From contig NZ_JAKNUT010000006.1 of NCBI RefSeq assembly GCF_023155855.1, positions 210,382 through 274,381 on the forward strand: a DNA stretch of 64,000 bases, given 5' to 3'. The first letter of the stretch is position 1. Every line of letters starts with the position of its first letter. The notes under the pieces are model-generated. The model saw only the letters and a program-made list of their open reading frames with translations, did no database searches and was not told where the DNA came from. The DNA is from Microbacterium aoyamense (GTDB taxonomy: Bacteria > Actinomycetota > Actinomycetes > Actinomycetales > Microbacteriaceae). The position numbers and the translations under genes were made by a program. This document shows positions 54,972 to 63,100 of the stretch, one piece after another.

Positions 54972-56099
54972 ATGACTCTGCAGCTCCCCGTCGAGGTCGA
55001 TTCGACCCCTGACTCTGATCGCGTGACGCAGACGATCTCCGTCCTCGATCTCTTCGCCGGCGCGGGCGGTTTAACCGCGGGATTTCATGAGGCATCGGAC
55101 CGTTTCCATGTCGAGCGAGCGGTGGAGCTCGACATCGCTGCCGCGGCGACCTTCAGCGCGACTTTCGGACCGACCTTCGGTAAGGACGTCGTCTACCAAG
55201 GTGGCATCGAAGGCTGGCTCAGAGACGAGGACGTGCCGAATGTCGACGTCATCGTCGGCGGTCCGCCGTGCCAGGGCTTCTCGATGCTCGGCAAGCGCGA
55301 CACGGCCGACAAGCGCAACTACCTGTGGCAGGAGTACGCGGCGACCATTCTGCGTGCACAGCCGAAGTACTTCGTCGTGGAGAACGTCGCAGCGTTCGCG
55401 AACTCGCAGCAGTTCCAAGACTTCACCGAGTCGACGCAGCCGGACGGAATGATGCGCGATTACACGTTCGAGTGGGACATCCTCAATGCTGCGGATTACG
55501 GCGCGTTTCAGGCACGTAAGCGCGCGATCTTGATCGGCCGCCACCGCGATCTCCCGGCGGTCGGGATGCCGGAGCCGACGCACATCGGGAGGCACCGAAC
55601 TGTCCGTCAAGCGTTCAAGCACATCCCGCCTGTGGTTACTGAGACGCAGCTCGACGGCAGAACCAAAGAGTTCTTCGGCGTTCGACTTCCCGGCGTCTTC
55701 CGCCCGTTCGAGCTGCATGTCGGCCGCGACTATGCGGAGATCTCGAAGCTCCGCTTTCCGGAGATTCCCGAGGGCGGTAATCGGTTCGATCTCCCTGATC
55801 GCTTGAAAGCGCCGTGCTGGATCGGGCACACGAGTGGCTCCGGGGATGTGATGGGAAGGCTTCACTGGGATAGGCCATCGGTCACGATCCGCACAGAGTT
55901 CTTCAAGCCTGAGAAGGGGCGTTACCTTCACCCGACAGAGCATCGGGCGATCACGCACTACGAGGCCGCCGTGCTGCAAGGATTCCCCGATACTCATCGG
56001 TTCGTCGGCTCAAAAACGGCCGTCGCACGACAGATCGGGAACGCTGTGCCGATTCCGCTCGGTCGGGCGATCGCCAATCATCTTCTCGGTCAGCTCTGA
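54972..56099 (+). CDS. dcm: Dcm-type C5-cytosine DNA methyltransferase
   Basis: 375 residues from ATG 54972; a TTG at 54963 is possible and neither has a good ribosome binding site. Motif I LDLFAGAGGLTAGF, motif IV VGGPPCQGFS with the catalytic Cys, motif VI FVVENV, motif VIII QARKRAILIG, and motif X RQIGNAVPIPLG are all present, so the enzyme should be active. The short target region between VIII and IX determines specificity and cannot be read from sequence. Divergent from vsr, as expected for a Dcm-Vsr pair. In DISARM class 2 a cytosine methylase (DrmMII) occurs; this one may serve that role. Confidence 0.93.
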   Translation: MTLQLPVEVDSTPDSDRVTQTISVLDLFAGAGGLTAGFHEASDRFHVERAVELDIAAAATFSATFGPTFGKDVVYQGGIEGWLRDEDVPNVDVIVGGPPCQGFSMLGKRDTADKRNYLWQEYAATILRAQPKYFVVENVAAFANSQQFQDFTESTQPDGMMRDYTFEWDILNAADYGAFQARKRAILIGRHRDLPAVGMPEPTHIGRHRTVRQAFKHIPPVVTETQLDGRTKEFFGVRLPGVFRPFELHVGRDYAEISKLRFPEIPEGGNRFDLPDRLKAPCWIGHTSGSGDVMGRLHWDRPSVTIRTEFFKPEKGRYLHPTEHRAITHYEAAVLQGFPDTHRFVGSKTAVARQIGNAVPIPLGRAIANHLLGQL

Positions 56100-56113
56100 T
56101 CACGATCAACCTC

Positions 56114-56563
56114 GTGGGCATCGACATCTGGAGTCTTATCCTCCAAGTCGCGACGTTGGTCGCCGTGATCGTGGCTGCATGGCAGTTGCTGTTCCACAGC
56201 CGGCAGATGCATCGAGAGTTCGAGTCGCTATACATCGCGAGGTACTGGGAGCTGATGGATCGGCGGTCGTTCCGTTGGGTATCGTCGGGCGGTCCTCGCC
56301 GGGCCGACATCGTCGTAATCAAGGGATACCTGCAGCTGTGCGAAGACGAGATCGACTGTCGACGGATCGGTCGGGTCACCGACAGCACCTGGAAGTTCTG
56401 GCGCGCAGCGATACTCTCCCAGGCAGGCGGCGACCACTACCGTCACGTCCTAGATGTTTCACCGAAGGATGATTACCCTCTGGTCCGCGAGCTGTTGCAT
56501 AGTGGCTCATCGTATGATCCGCTGCCGCGATCATGGTTCTGGCGCAAAACGCACGGACTATAG
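56114..56563 (+). CDS. Small single-pass membrane protein, function unknown
   Basis: 149 residues from GTG 56114, 14 bases after the methylase stop. One N-terminal transmembrane segment (about residues 5-27, WSLILQVATLVAVIVAAWQLLF) is followed by a basic cytoplasmic domain with HREFESLYIARYWELMDRRS and CEDEIDCRRIGRV. The pattern resembles DUF4760-like membrane proteins found near restriction and defence genes. GC is lower than in the core region. No catalytic motif. Probably co-transcribed with dcm. Confidence 0.6.
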   Translation: MGIDIWSLILQVATLVAVIVAAWQLLFHSRQMHREFESLYIARYWELMDRRSFRWVSSGGPRRADIVVIKGYLQLCEDEIDCRRIGRVTDSTWKFWRAAILSQAGGDHYRHVLDVSPKDDYPLVRELLHSGSSYDPLPRSWFWRKTHGL

Positions 56564-56642
56564 AGGAATCGGTCAGCCCGTCGGTGGATCTCGTACGCCA
56601 CCGGCCGGTGATCGGCCTCGCGAGCCAAGTTGCGATGCGCTA

Positions 56643-57815
56643 CTAACCCGCCCCGGCGGCCGCTAGCACCGCATCACGGAGGCGAGTGTCGTCGTCCGAA
56701 AGGCCTTCGAGCACTTCCTGAAGGCCGACGTCTGTCTGCAGGATGAAATCGATCCCGTCGCCCGCAACTTTACGGGTCACGAACACCTTCGTGTAGTCGG
56801 GGGCGGTCAGGGGTTGAGGAACCCGACCGTTCTCGACCACCGCTGTTGGTCCGAACTCGAGAAAGATCGTCGGGTGCTGGTCGCGACGAAGAGTCACGCA
56901 CCACTCCCACTGCCCGCGAAAGTTCATCTCCACCGATGTGATCGGCCCAGACGTCAGGAGCGCGGCGAGCTGCCTGACCAACGTTCGCTCGGCATAGCGC
57001 TTCAAGGTCCTCTTCACGCTCGCAAGCGTCGAGCGCCCTTCTTCGAACTGTCGCGTCGCGTGTTGCGCGATGAGGGCGGCGAACTCCTCGGCCGCTGCCG
57101 CTTGCTGACGGTATCCGTAACGCGCTGACTCGCCGGTTTCGCACATGGTGTTGATGAAGGAGATCCGGTCCTCGATGCTCACAGCCCTTGCGCCTTCCAC
57201 GAAATGCTCGACGAGTTGGTTGATGAAGAAGTACTGATCAGGGTTTTCGCGTCGCCACTTCGAGTCTTGGGCGACCCTGGATTCCAACGCTGAGATCAGC
57301 TCGGCATACGTCATGACCACGGCATCCTGCCACCCACCGATCTGCCGATGCGCTTCGCGACGAGCACACAGCAGCACGACGACGCTCTGCTTGCCACCTT
57401 CCGCACCGTGCGCGAGATAGCGCCCGTAATCGTGACCGTGCCCGTCGGATGATTCGAAGTTCTCGATGACGATGCTGGCCGTCTCGCACGTCAGCATGAT
57501 GTCGGCGATGTCCCCACCGATCTCGCCGGAACCCGACGTGTTGACTTCCTGGATAACGCGATACCCGAATGCGGGAAACTGATCGCTCCCTGCAGGCAGT
57601 CCGCCATTTACGCGAGCGACGAGGATCTCTTGGAAGGTGCTCCCCAGACGATGGGTCGCGTCGGGCCTGAGAAGCCAGGCGAACACATTCGACAGCTGCT
57701 TCTCGTGCGTGCCGTGATGCATCACGCGGAAGACGTTGAATTGATCGGCCAGGCTCCGAGACAAGGATGGGATGAGCGCGGTCACCATCTGATCCACCGC
57801 CGGCGCCACTGTCAT
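56643..57815 (-). CDS. PD-(D/E)XK nuclease-family protein lacking the usual lysine
   Basis: 390 residues from ATG 57815; the ribosome binding site is weak and an ATG at 57785 is an alternative. The N-terminal part HGTHEKQLSNVFAWLLRP, then GGDIADIMLTCETASIVIEN, follows the layout of PDDEXK-type proteins, in which VIEN is normally followed by Lys. Here it reads ENFESSDGHGHDYGRYL, so the catalytic lysine is replaced and a His-rich segment follows. This may be a variant active site or an inactive nuclease. The C-terminal half (FNFRGQWEWCVTLRR-like strands) is unrecognised. It is separate from the methylase region, on the opposite strand, near the tRNA. Confidence 0.7.
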   Translation of the reverse strand: MTVAPAVDQMVTALIPSLSRSLADQFNVFRVMHHGTHEKQLSNVFAWLLRPDATHRLGSTFQEILVARVNGGLPAGSDQFPAFGYRVIQEVNTSGSGEIGGDIADIMLTCETASIVIENFESSDGHGHDYGRYLAHGAEGGKQSVVVLLCARREAHRQIGGWQDAVVMTYAELISALESRVAQDSKWRRENPDQYFFINQLVEHFVEGARAVSIEDRISFINTMCETGESARYGYRQQAAAAEEFAALIAQHATRQFEEGRSTLASVKRTLKRYAERTLVRQLAALLTSGPITSVEMNFRGQWEWCVTLRRDQHPTIFLEFGPTAVVENGRVPQPLTAPDYTKVFVTRKVAGDGIDFILQTDVGLQEVLEGLSDDDTRLRDAVLAAAGAG

Positions 57816-57921
57816 ACTGCCGAACTTACATGGCGGCGGGGTAGATCGCGAGCACGACAACCGGGCGAGATCCGCACACCAAACGTGTAGGGAAAGCCCT
57901 GATCAAGCCGGAAAACTTCGG

Positions 57922-57993
57922 TGCCCCTGGAGGGACTCGAACCCCCAACCGTTTCCTTAGGACGGAACTGCTCTTCCATTGAGCTACAGAGGC
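57922..57993 (-). tRNA. tRNA-Arg(CCT)
   Basis: 72 bases that fold into a cloverleaf by hand: acceptor GCCTCTG pairs with CAGGGGC (one T-G pair), T-stem GGGGG with CCCTC around TTCGAGT, D-arm GTAGCTCAATGGAAGAGC. The anticodon loop GTCCTAA places CCT at 34-36, decoding AGG. CCA is not encoded. The 3' end faces left, towards the PD-(D/E)XK gene and the defence locus, which is the usual attachment site position for integrated islands. Confidence 0.9.
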
Positions 57994-58036
57994 TGGCGGC
58001 ATCCAGTGTATCCGCCGCACCTCGCGCCGCTGCGCG

Positions 58037-58666
58037 CTACGGCCTCTCGTCGCCCCGGGCGCTCCCTCGCTCCGCGTCGGTGTATCCCGTCAGGTCGCCC
58101 CGCCGGCGACGACTCAGCTTCTCGCTGTGGGCGGTCATCGTCCCCGCGACGGAGCCGAGGTCGTAGTCGAGCGCATCTTCCGCACGAATGCCGATCTTGC
58201 GGGCTTCGGCGATCGCATCCTGGTTGGCGCCGAGGAACGAGACATCCCAATCGAACGCGGACCGCTGGTGCTCGATCAACTGCGTCACCGTGGCTGCGCT
58301 GTACTCCTTCGAGCTGTTCTCTTCACCGTCGGTGACGATCGTCACGAGCACGGTTCCCGGCCGTGCGTGCTCGGGAAGTTCGGCGAGGGCCTGGCCGAAG
58401 CCATTGAACGCCCACCCGATCGCGTCGTACAGCGCGGTGCCTCCGCGCGGCACGAGCTCGACCTGCACCGACTCCGGGTCGGCGAAATGGTGGGTGAGCT
58501 CGATCTGAGTATCGAACGTGACGATGTCGATCGTCAGCATCCCGTCCTCCGCCGCTTGCGTGGCGATCATCTGCTCGATGCCACCGACCATGTCATCGCG
58601 GATGGCGGTCATCGAGCCCGACCGATCGAGGATGATCAGCAGGGCGGTGTAGTTCGGGTCGGTCAT
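58037..58666 (-). CDS. VWA-domain protein, TerY-like
   Basis: 209 residues from ATG 58666 (AGGAG upstream). A single von Willebrand factor A domain: the MIDAS metal site LIILDRSGSM at the N-terminus, GGTALYDAIGWAF (the MIDAS Thr) near 90, and VLVTIVTDGEENSS (the MIDAS Asp). The pattern DVSFLGANQDAIAEARKIGI follows in the second half and a short basic C-terminus ends the protein. TerY-like proteins occur in stress-resistance operons, but no ter genes are adjacent here. Likely binds protein partners through a divalent metal. Monocistronic. Confidence 0.85.
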   Translation of the reverse strand: MTDPNYTALLIILDRSGSMTAIRDDMVGGIEQMIATQAAEDGMLTIDIVTFDTQIELTHHFADPESVQVELVPRGGTALYDAIGWAFNGFGQALAELPEHARPGTVLVTIVTDGEENSSKEYSAATVTQLIEHQRSAFDWDVSFLGANQDAIAEARKIGIRAEDALDYDLGSVAGTMTAHSEKLSRRRRGDLTGYTDAERGSARGDERP

Positions 58667-58962
58667 GCGGAACTCCTGTTCACGTGCGGATACCCGCCGA
58701 GCAGCGAGTAGATCAGTATGCGACGAACCTCCGACATCGCTGCCGAGGATTCCCGGGCGCGCTTCGAGGGGGCAAGATCGATACGAGTGCGCGCCGACGT
58801 CGGTGCACCGCACGACAACCTTGACGAGGGGTAGTCACGACGAGCATCGTAAGTCCGAGATGCCGACCTCGGACCTTGCAACGGGTCGATTCGGCGATCG
58901 GTGATCTGGATCATTGCCACTGACCGCACTGCGGTGGCCGGTCGAACACAAGGGGGAGGCAC

Positions 58963-59172
58963 GTGAGCATCACGAACTGGAGCGACGCGCAGGTCGTGCG
59001 TGCGATCAACAACGGGTCGATTCCGTCGGAGGATCTGATCAGCCGAGATGGATGGAGCCAGATCTGCCGCGTTCGCGGGCGCAACTTCCGCCAGGTGGAT
59101 GAGGAATCGTGGCAAGACTTGTGCAGCCAGCGGGGCTACCTTCAGAATCGCTCCAATCCACGGGGGTTCTGA
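58963..59172 (+). CDS. 69-residue protein, function unknown
   Basis: GTG at 58963 with a strong ribosome binding site agggggagg immediately upstream. The sequence (SITNWSDAQVVRAINNGSIP, then SEDLISRDGWSQICRVRGRNF) has a helical, polar composition and two Trp-Cys-type positions. No transmembrane segment and no known family. The 296 bases upstream, to the VWA gene, show no other gene; the composition there is ordinary. Confidence 0.55.
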   Translation: MSITNWSDAQVVRAINNGSIPSEDLISRDGWSQICRVRGRNFRQVDEESWQDLCSQRGYLQNRSNPRGF

Positions 59173-59347
59173 TTCACCAGATCTGCGCGGGCGTCAGATG
59201 AAGCCGAGGGCGGCTATCCCTCATCGGCCGCCCCGGCCAGCGACCGATCGACGGACGTGGAGCCGTGCTCGGCATCGAAGTACCGAGGGATGAGACGGTG
59301 CGATCGCCCCGGCACCGCACGAGCGGCACGGGCAAGCAAGCATCTAC

Positions 59348-59887
59348 TCACGCGAGCGCATACGCCTGAGCGAGCCACCCCCGCACCTCATCGTCGACCT
59401 CGTCGACCGACGTCAGCGACACCCGGTGCGTGCACATGCCCGAGTACGCCTCCAACCGTCCGACCGGCTCCACCCCGCGCAGATTCAACCCCAACTGCAC
59501 GCGCTTCGCGCTCGCGGGCTCGACCAGAGCGAACTGCTTCGAGCGGCGCAGCGAGACGCTCGCCTTCTTCGGAGCCACCTCGACATCCGGGCCGAGGCCC
59601 ACCGCGAACGACCGCAACGCCTCGTAGATCGGCCTCAACGCAGACTTGGCCCCGGAGTACTGCGCCTCCACCAGATCGTCGTCCGACGACGACGTGCCCC
59701 GCGCGCGGTACTGCAGCACGATGCCGTTCGCATACCCGTGCGTCACGCCGTGTTCGGACTTGAGGAGCGACATCATCTCGCCGTGCTTCTCGAGGCCGGC
59801 AGCGTCGAGCACGACGAACCACTCGTCGAGGGACTTGCCGGTGTTGGTGGGCAGGTTGTCGATCATCGACTGGATGGCGGGGTCCAT
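59348..59887 (-). CDS. DUF4287 / DUF5655 protein
   Basis: 179 residues from ATG 59887. The N-terminal DUF4287 module IQSMIDNLPTNTGKSLDEWF with LEKHGEMMSLLKSEHGVTHGYANGI is recognisable, followed by the DUF5655 transport-associated-like module: RPIYEALRSFAVGLGPDVEVAPKKASVSL, RRSKQFALVEPASAKRVQLGL, and a C-terminal helix. Such proteins are common in Actinobacteria and their function is not known to me. Located alone between two intergenic gaps. Confidence 0.85.
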   Translation of the reverse strand: MDPAIQSMIDNLPTNTGKSLDEWFVVLDAAGLEKHGEMMSLLKSEHGVTHGYANGIVLQYRARGTSSSDDDLVEAQYSGAKSALRPIYEALRSFAVGLGPDVEVAPKKASVSLRRSKQFALVEPASAKRVQLGLNLRGVEPVGRLEAYSGMCTHRVSLTSVDEVDDEVRGWLAQAYALA

Positions 59888-59965
59888 GCCCCGATCGTAG
59901 GAGTCGCCGCGCCGCACCGGTAGCGGTCCCCCGCACCGGCGCGGCCCATCCAGACACAACAGCGA

Positions 59966-60589
59966 TCAGTCGTCGACGTCCGCGCGGAGCACGGTGAAGT
60001 CACCCGCGAGGTCGATGTCGATCGTGCGACCATCGGCCGTCACGACGGTCACGTCGTAGGACGAAGAGTCAGCGTCGAGGTCGGTGATCCGGCCGTCGGC
60101 CTCCCCCAGCGCCGCGCGAACGACGGCGTCGACGGTCGCGCGATCGAGCACGGCGCTCGGTGGGCGGTCGTCGTCCTGCTCGGTCTCGAACACGACGGCC
60201 GTGCCGTCGGCCGAGACCCGCACCTCGGTCTCCGCACCGGTGTCGCTGCGCAGCTTCACTTCCCAGCCGCCGTCGCGCTCGGCATCCACCGACACCGCCT
60301 CTCCGGCCGCAACCGCGCGCGCGGCGTCGATGACGGCCATCAGCTCGTCGGTCGTGGTGGCTCCGAAGGCCGATCCGGCGCTGAGAGTCGGGCTCTGCGT
60401 CGCGACAGACGACGGGGACGTGGACGCGGTCGCAACGCCCGCAACGGGCGAGAAGTCATCGTCGCGATCGTCGGCGAGCGCAGCGCCGATGGCGACGCCT
60501 CCGCCGATCAGGACGAGAGCCGCGCCGGCGGCGCCGGCCGAGATCAGGATGGTGCGCTTGCGGGAACGGGGCTTCTGCGTGTCAGTCAT
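59966..60589 (-). CDS. PepSY-domain membrane protein next to a two-component system
   Basis: 207 residues from ATG 60589. A basic N-terminus (TQKPRSRKR) precedes one transmembrane segment (ILISAGAAGAALVLIGGGVAIGAAL, ~14-38). The external part contains two PepSY-like repeats: AVIDAARAVAAGEAVSVDAERDGGW with VKL, and VDAVVRAALGEADGRITDLD with YDVTVVTADGRTIDIDL. PepSY domains often inhibit proteases or sense metals, and such genes frequently neighbour OmpR-type two-component systems, as here (the histidine kinase gene is just upstream on the same strand). Confidence 0.8.
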   Translation of the reverse strand: MTDTQKPRSRKRTILISAGAAGAALVLIGGGVAIGAALADDRDDDFSPVAGVATASTSPSSVATQSPTLSAGSAFGATTTDELMAVIDAARAVAAGEAVSVDAERDGGWEVKLRSDTGAETEVRVSADGTAVVFETEQDDDRPPSAVLDRATVDAVVRAALGEADGRITDLDADSSSYDVTVVTADGRTIDIDLAGDFTVLRADVDD

Positions 60590-60645
60590 GACTCCATGCT
60601 CGCGACCGGGCACTGAAGCCAGCCTGAAGCTCCCTGAAGAACGAT

Positions 60646-61941
60646 TCAGGATGCCGCGGGGAACGCGACCGCGAATCGCGCGCCGCCCCAGCGCGAGTCG
60701 TCGACGACGACCCACGCGCCCGAAGAATCGGCGATTCCGCGCACGATCGACAGCCCGAGGCCGCTGCCCCCGGCATCCCTCGCCCTCGCCTCGTCGAGGC
60801 GTACGAAACGCTCGAACACGCGCTCCCGCTCGGCCGCCGGAATGCCCGCACCGTCGTCCTCGACCGTGAGGAACACGCGCCCGTCTGCCACCGCGACTCC
60901 GATCGCGATGCGAGAACGAGCGTGCCGCGCAGCGTTGTCGGCGAGGTTGCGCACGAGCTGCCCGAGCAGGCGCGCGTCGCCCTGTACGCGACCGGCGTGG
61001 ATGCCCGAGCCGTCCACGTCGTGGCCGGCGGCCCGCAGGCGCGACACCTCGGCGAGCGCCAGATCGTCGAGATCGACCGGCTCCGACGACGTCGCCGCAT
61101 GTTCGTCGAGCCGCGCGAGCAGCAGGAGCGCATCGATGATGCCCTGCAGCCGCAGGCCCTCGTCGCGCACGACCTCGGCGAGCTCGGCGGTCGACGTCGC
61201 CTCAGGGTGCGCACCCGCGAGCTCGGCGTGCTGCCGGATCGTCGCGAGGGGGGAACGCAGCTCGTGCGAGGCATCCGACACGAACCTCCGCTGCGCCTGT
61301 GCGGCGACATCGAGGCGGTCGAGCATCCCGTTCATCGTGACGGCGAGCGCAGCGATCTCGTCCGCCGAGTCCGGCACCGGCACCCGGCGGTGCAGGCGCT
61401 CGGCGGTGATGCCCTCAGCCTCCTGCCGGATGCGCGCGACGGGCCGCAGCGCCCTGCCCACGACGAACCACGTCGTCACGGCCACGAGCACGAGAAGAAG
61501 CGGCACCGCGACGGCCAGCAGCACGGTCACGGTGCCGAGGGTCGCGAGGTCGTCCTCGACCGATGTGCCGACGAACAGGGTGCCGTCACCGTCGAGCCCC
61601 TCGGACGCGACGACGAACGGCTCGCCGTCGATCGTCACGAGCCCCTCGGTCGTCGGCAGCACCTCGCCCTCGACCTCGTCGGTGACGGCGACGAGCGCGT
61701 CACCTGAGACGACCCAGGCGGCGACGTCGTCGAGGGACGACAGGATGCCGGTGCCCCCGCCGTCGATGCGGTCGGCGATCTCTTCGGCCCGGGCCTCGGC
61801 GGAAGCCGTCGCCGACCCGAGAACGCTCGATCGCAGCACGACGTAGAAGCCGACGGCCCCGAGCACCAGAGCGAGCGCGACGATCAGGGTCGCGCTGAGC
61901 GTGATGCGGGATCGCAACGAGCGCCCCCGCCGCTCAGCCAC
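60646..61941 (-). CDS. Sensor histidine kinase, OmpR-pathway type
   Basis: 431 residues from GTG 61941, overlapping the response regulator stop by 8 bases. TM1 at ~13-35 (LSATLIVALALVLGAVGFYVV), an extracellular sensor domain, TM2 at ~138-165, a HAMP-like linker ALRPVARIRQEAEGI, the dimerisation helix with the phospho-acceptor in DASHELRSPLATI (His at ~226), and the ATPase boxes LADNAARHA (N), VEDDGAGIP (G1) and GGSGLGLSI (G2). Partner of the next gene. The signal is unknown; the adjacent PepSY protein may modulate it. Confidence 0.92.
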   Translation of the reverse strand: MAERRGRSLRSRITLSATLIVALALVLGAVGFYVVLRSSVLGSATASAEARAEEIADRIDGGGTGILSSLDDVAAWVVSGDALVAVTDEVEGEVLPTTEGLVTIDGEPFVVASEGLDGDGTLFVGTSVEDDLATLGTVTVLLAVAVPLLLVLVAVTTWFVVGRALRPVARIRQEAEGITAERLHRRVPVPDSADEIAALAVTMNGMLDRLDVAAQAQRRFVSDASHELRSPLATIRQHAELAGAHPEATSTAELAEVVRDEGLRLQGIIDALLLLARLDEHAATSSEPVDLDDLALAEVSRLRAAGHDVDGSGIHAGRVQGDARLLGQLVRNLADNAARHARSRIAIGVAVADGRVFLTVEDDGAGIPAAERERVFERFVRLDEARARDAGGSGLGLSIVRGIADSSGAWVVVDDSRWGGARFAVAFPAAS

Positions 61942-62611
61942 CGTCGCCCGCCAATCGGTACCCCGCGCCGCGCACGGTCTCGATCGCGTTGCGCCCGAAC
62001 GGCTTGTCGACCTTGCGCCGCAGGTGCCCGACGTACACCTCGACGATGTTCGGATCGCCGTCGAAGTCGTCGTCCCACACCCCCGCGATGAGGTCGCGCT
62101 TGGCGACGACATCGCCGCGATGGCGCATCAGATGCTCGAGCACCGAGAACTCGCGAGACGTCAGGGCGATCTGCGTGTCCCCGCGCCACGCGCGACGGGC
62201 ACCCGGATCGACCCGCAGGTCGCCCGCCTCGAGCACGGTCGGCCGCTCGACCTTGCCGCGCCGGATGAGCGCGCGCAGCCGGGCGACCAGCACCGCGAAC
62301 GAGAACGGCTTCGTCACGAAGTCGTCGGCGCCCGTCTCGAACGCCTCGACCTGATCCCACTCGCCGTCCTTGGCCGTGAGCATGAGCACGGGGGTCCAGT
62401 TCTCTTCGGCGCGCAGCGCCTCGACGACCTTCCAGCCGCTGAGCCCCGGCATCATGAGGTCGAGTACGATCGCGTCGTACGGCGTCTCGCGCGCCCGCCA
62501 CAGCCCGTCGACGCCGTTGTGCGCGACGTCCACGGCGAAGCCTTCGGCTTCGAGTCCGCGACGGATGCCGTCGGCCAAGCGCACTTCGTCGTCGACCACC
62601 AGCACCCGCAT
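61934..62611 (-). CDS. OmpR/PhoB-type response regulator
   Basis: 225 residues. Receiver domain with the acidic pocket VVDDE (7-9), phospho-acceptor Asp51 in IVLDLMMPG, conserved LTAKD (Thr) and TKPFSF (Lys). The winged-helix DNA-binding domain follows: ALTSREFSVLEHLMRHRG, then VYVGHLRRKVD and IETVRGAGYRL. Transcribed before the kinase gene, with which it overlaps. Likely regulates itself and the PepSY gene, although no direct repeats were identified upstream. Confidence 0.95.
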   Translation of the reverse strand: MRVLVVDDEVRLADGIRRGLEAEGFAVDVAHNGVDGLWRARETPYDAIVLDLMMPGLSGWKVVEALRAEENWTPVLMLTAKDGEWDQVEAFETGADDFVTKPFSFAVLVARLRALIRRGKVERPTVLEAGDLRVDPGARRAWRGDTQIALTSREFSVLEHLMRHRGDVVAKRDLIAGVWDDDFDGDPNIVEVYVGHLRRKVDKPFGRNAIETVRGAGYRLAGDGG

Positions 62612-62704
62612 GCGTCCAGTCTGGCGGGTCGAGGCTGAAGCAGGGCTGAAGCGGTACCGTCGCAGGCGACGCCGACTCCTGCGTCGCCCACTGGTGCGAC
62701 GGAG

Positions 62705-63067
62705 TCACCCCCTGCGCTCGAACCACCAGTCCTGGAACTCCGTCGCGCGACCGTCGTCGTCGAACCGCACGAGCCACGTGTTGTCGTAGACGCCCGATTT
62801 CGGACCGTCGGAATACGACGTCACTCCGTGGATGAGCGCAGCGTTGCCGGATTCCTGCGCGACACCGCCCTCGTACGTCCACGTGCCGGGAGCGTCCTGC
62901 TCCTCGAGCCAGTGCGCGACGATCGCGTCGACCCCCTCGAAGGGGGGCAGGTGGCGCGGGGCACCGCGGTAGGTCGCGTCGGGCGCGAAGAGGGCACGGA
63001 TGCTGTCGGGATCGTTCGTCGTCCAGGCCTCGAGATAGCCGTCGAGGAAGCGCTGCGCGTTGCTCAT
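62705..63067 (-). CDS. NTF2-like (SnoaL/nuclear transport factor 2 family) protein
   Basis: 120 residues from ATG 63067. N-terminal helix RFLDGYLEAWTTNDPDSIRALFAPDATYRG, then GVDAIVAHWLEEQDAPGTWTYEGG, and the C-terminal strand WLVRFDDDGRATEFQDWWFE, all typical of NTF2-like folds. No catalytic set identifies the reaction. Distinct from the NTF2-like gene at 6.8 kb. Upstream lies a 464-bp gene-free stretch with the 29-bp repeat array. Confidence 0.85.
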   Translation of the reverse strand: MSNAQRFLDGYLEAWTTNDPDSIRALFAPDATYRGAPRHLPPFEGVDAIVAHWLEEQDAPGTWTYEGGVAQESGNAALIHGVTSYSDGPKSGVYDNTWLVRFDDDGRATEFQDWWFERRG

Positions 63068-63100
63068 GGCTCGAGCGTGGCACGCGGGCCGGACATTCGG

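Noticed and set aside
57922..57960. An attachment-site duplicate of the tRNA 3' end elsewhere in the window
   Set aside because: No second copy was seen by eye in the accessory region; a computed search of the flanking genome would be decisive.
58667..58962. Additional genes in the gap between the VWA gene and the small 69-residue ORF
   Set aside because: Reading frames there lack ribosome binding sites and biased codon use.
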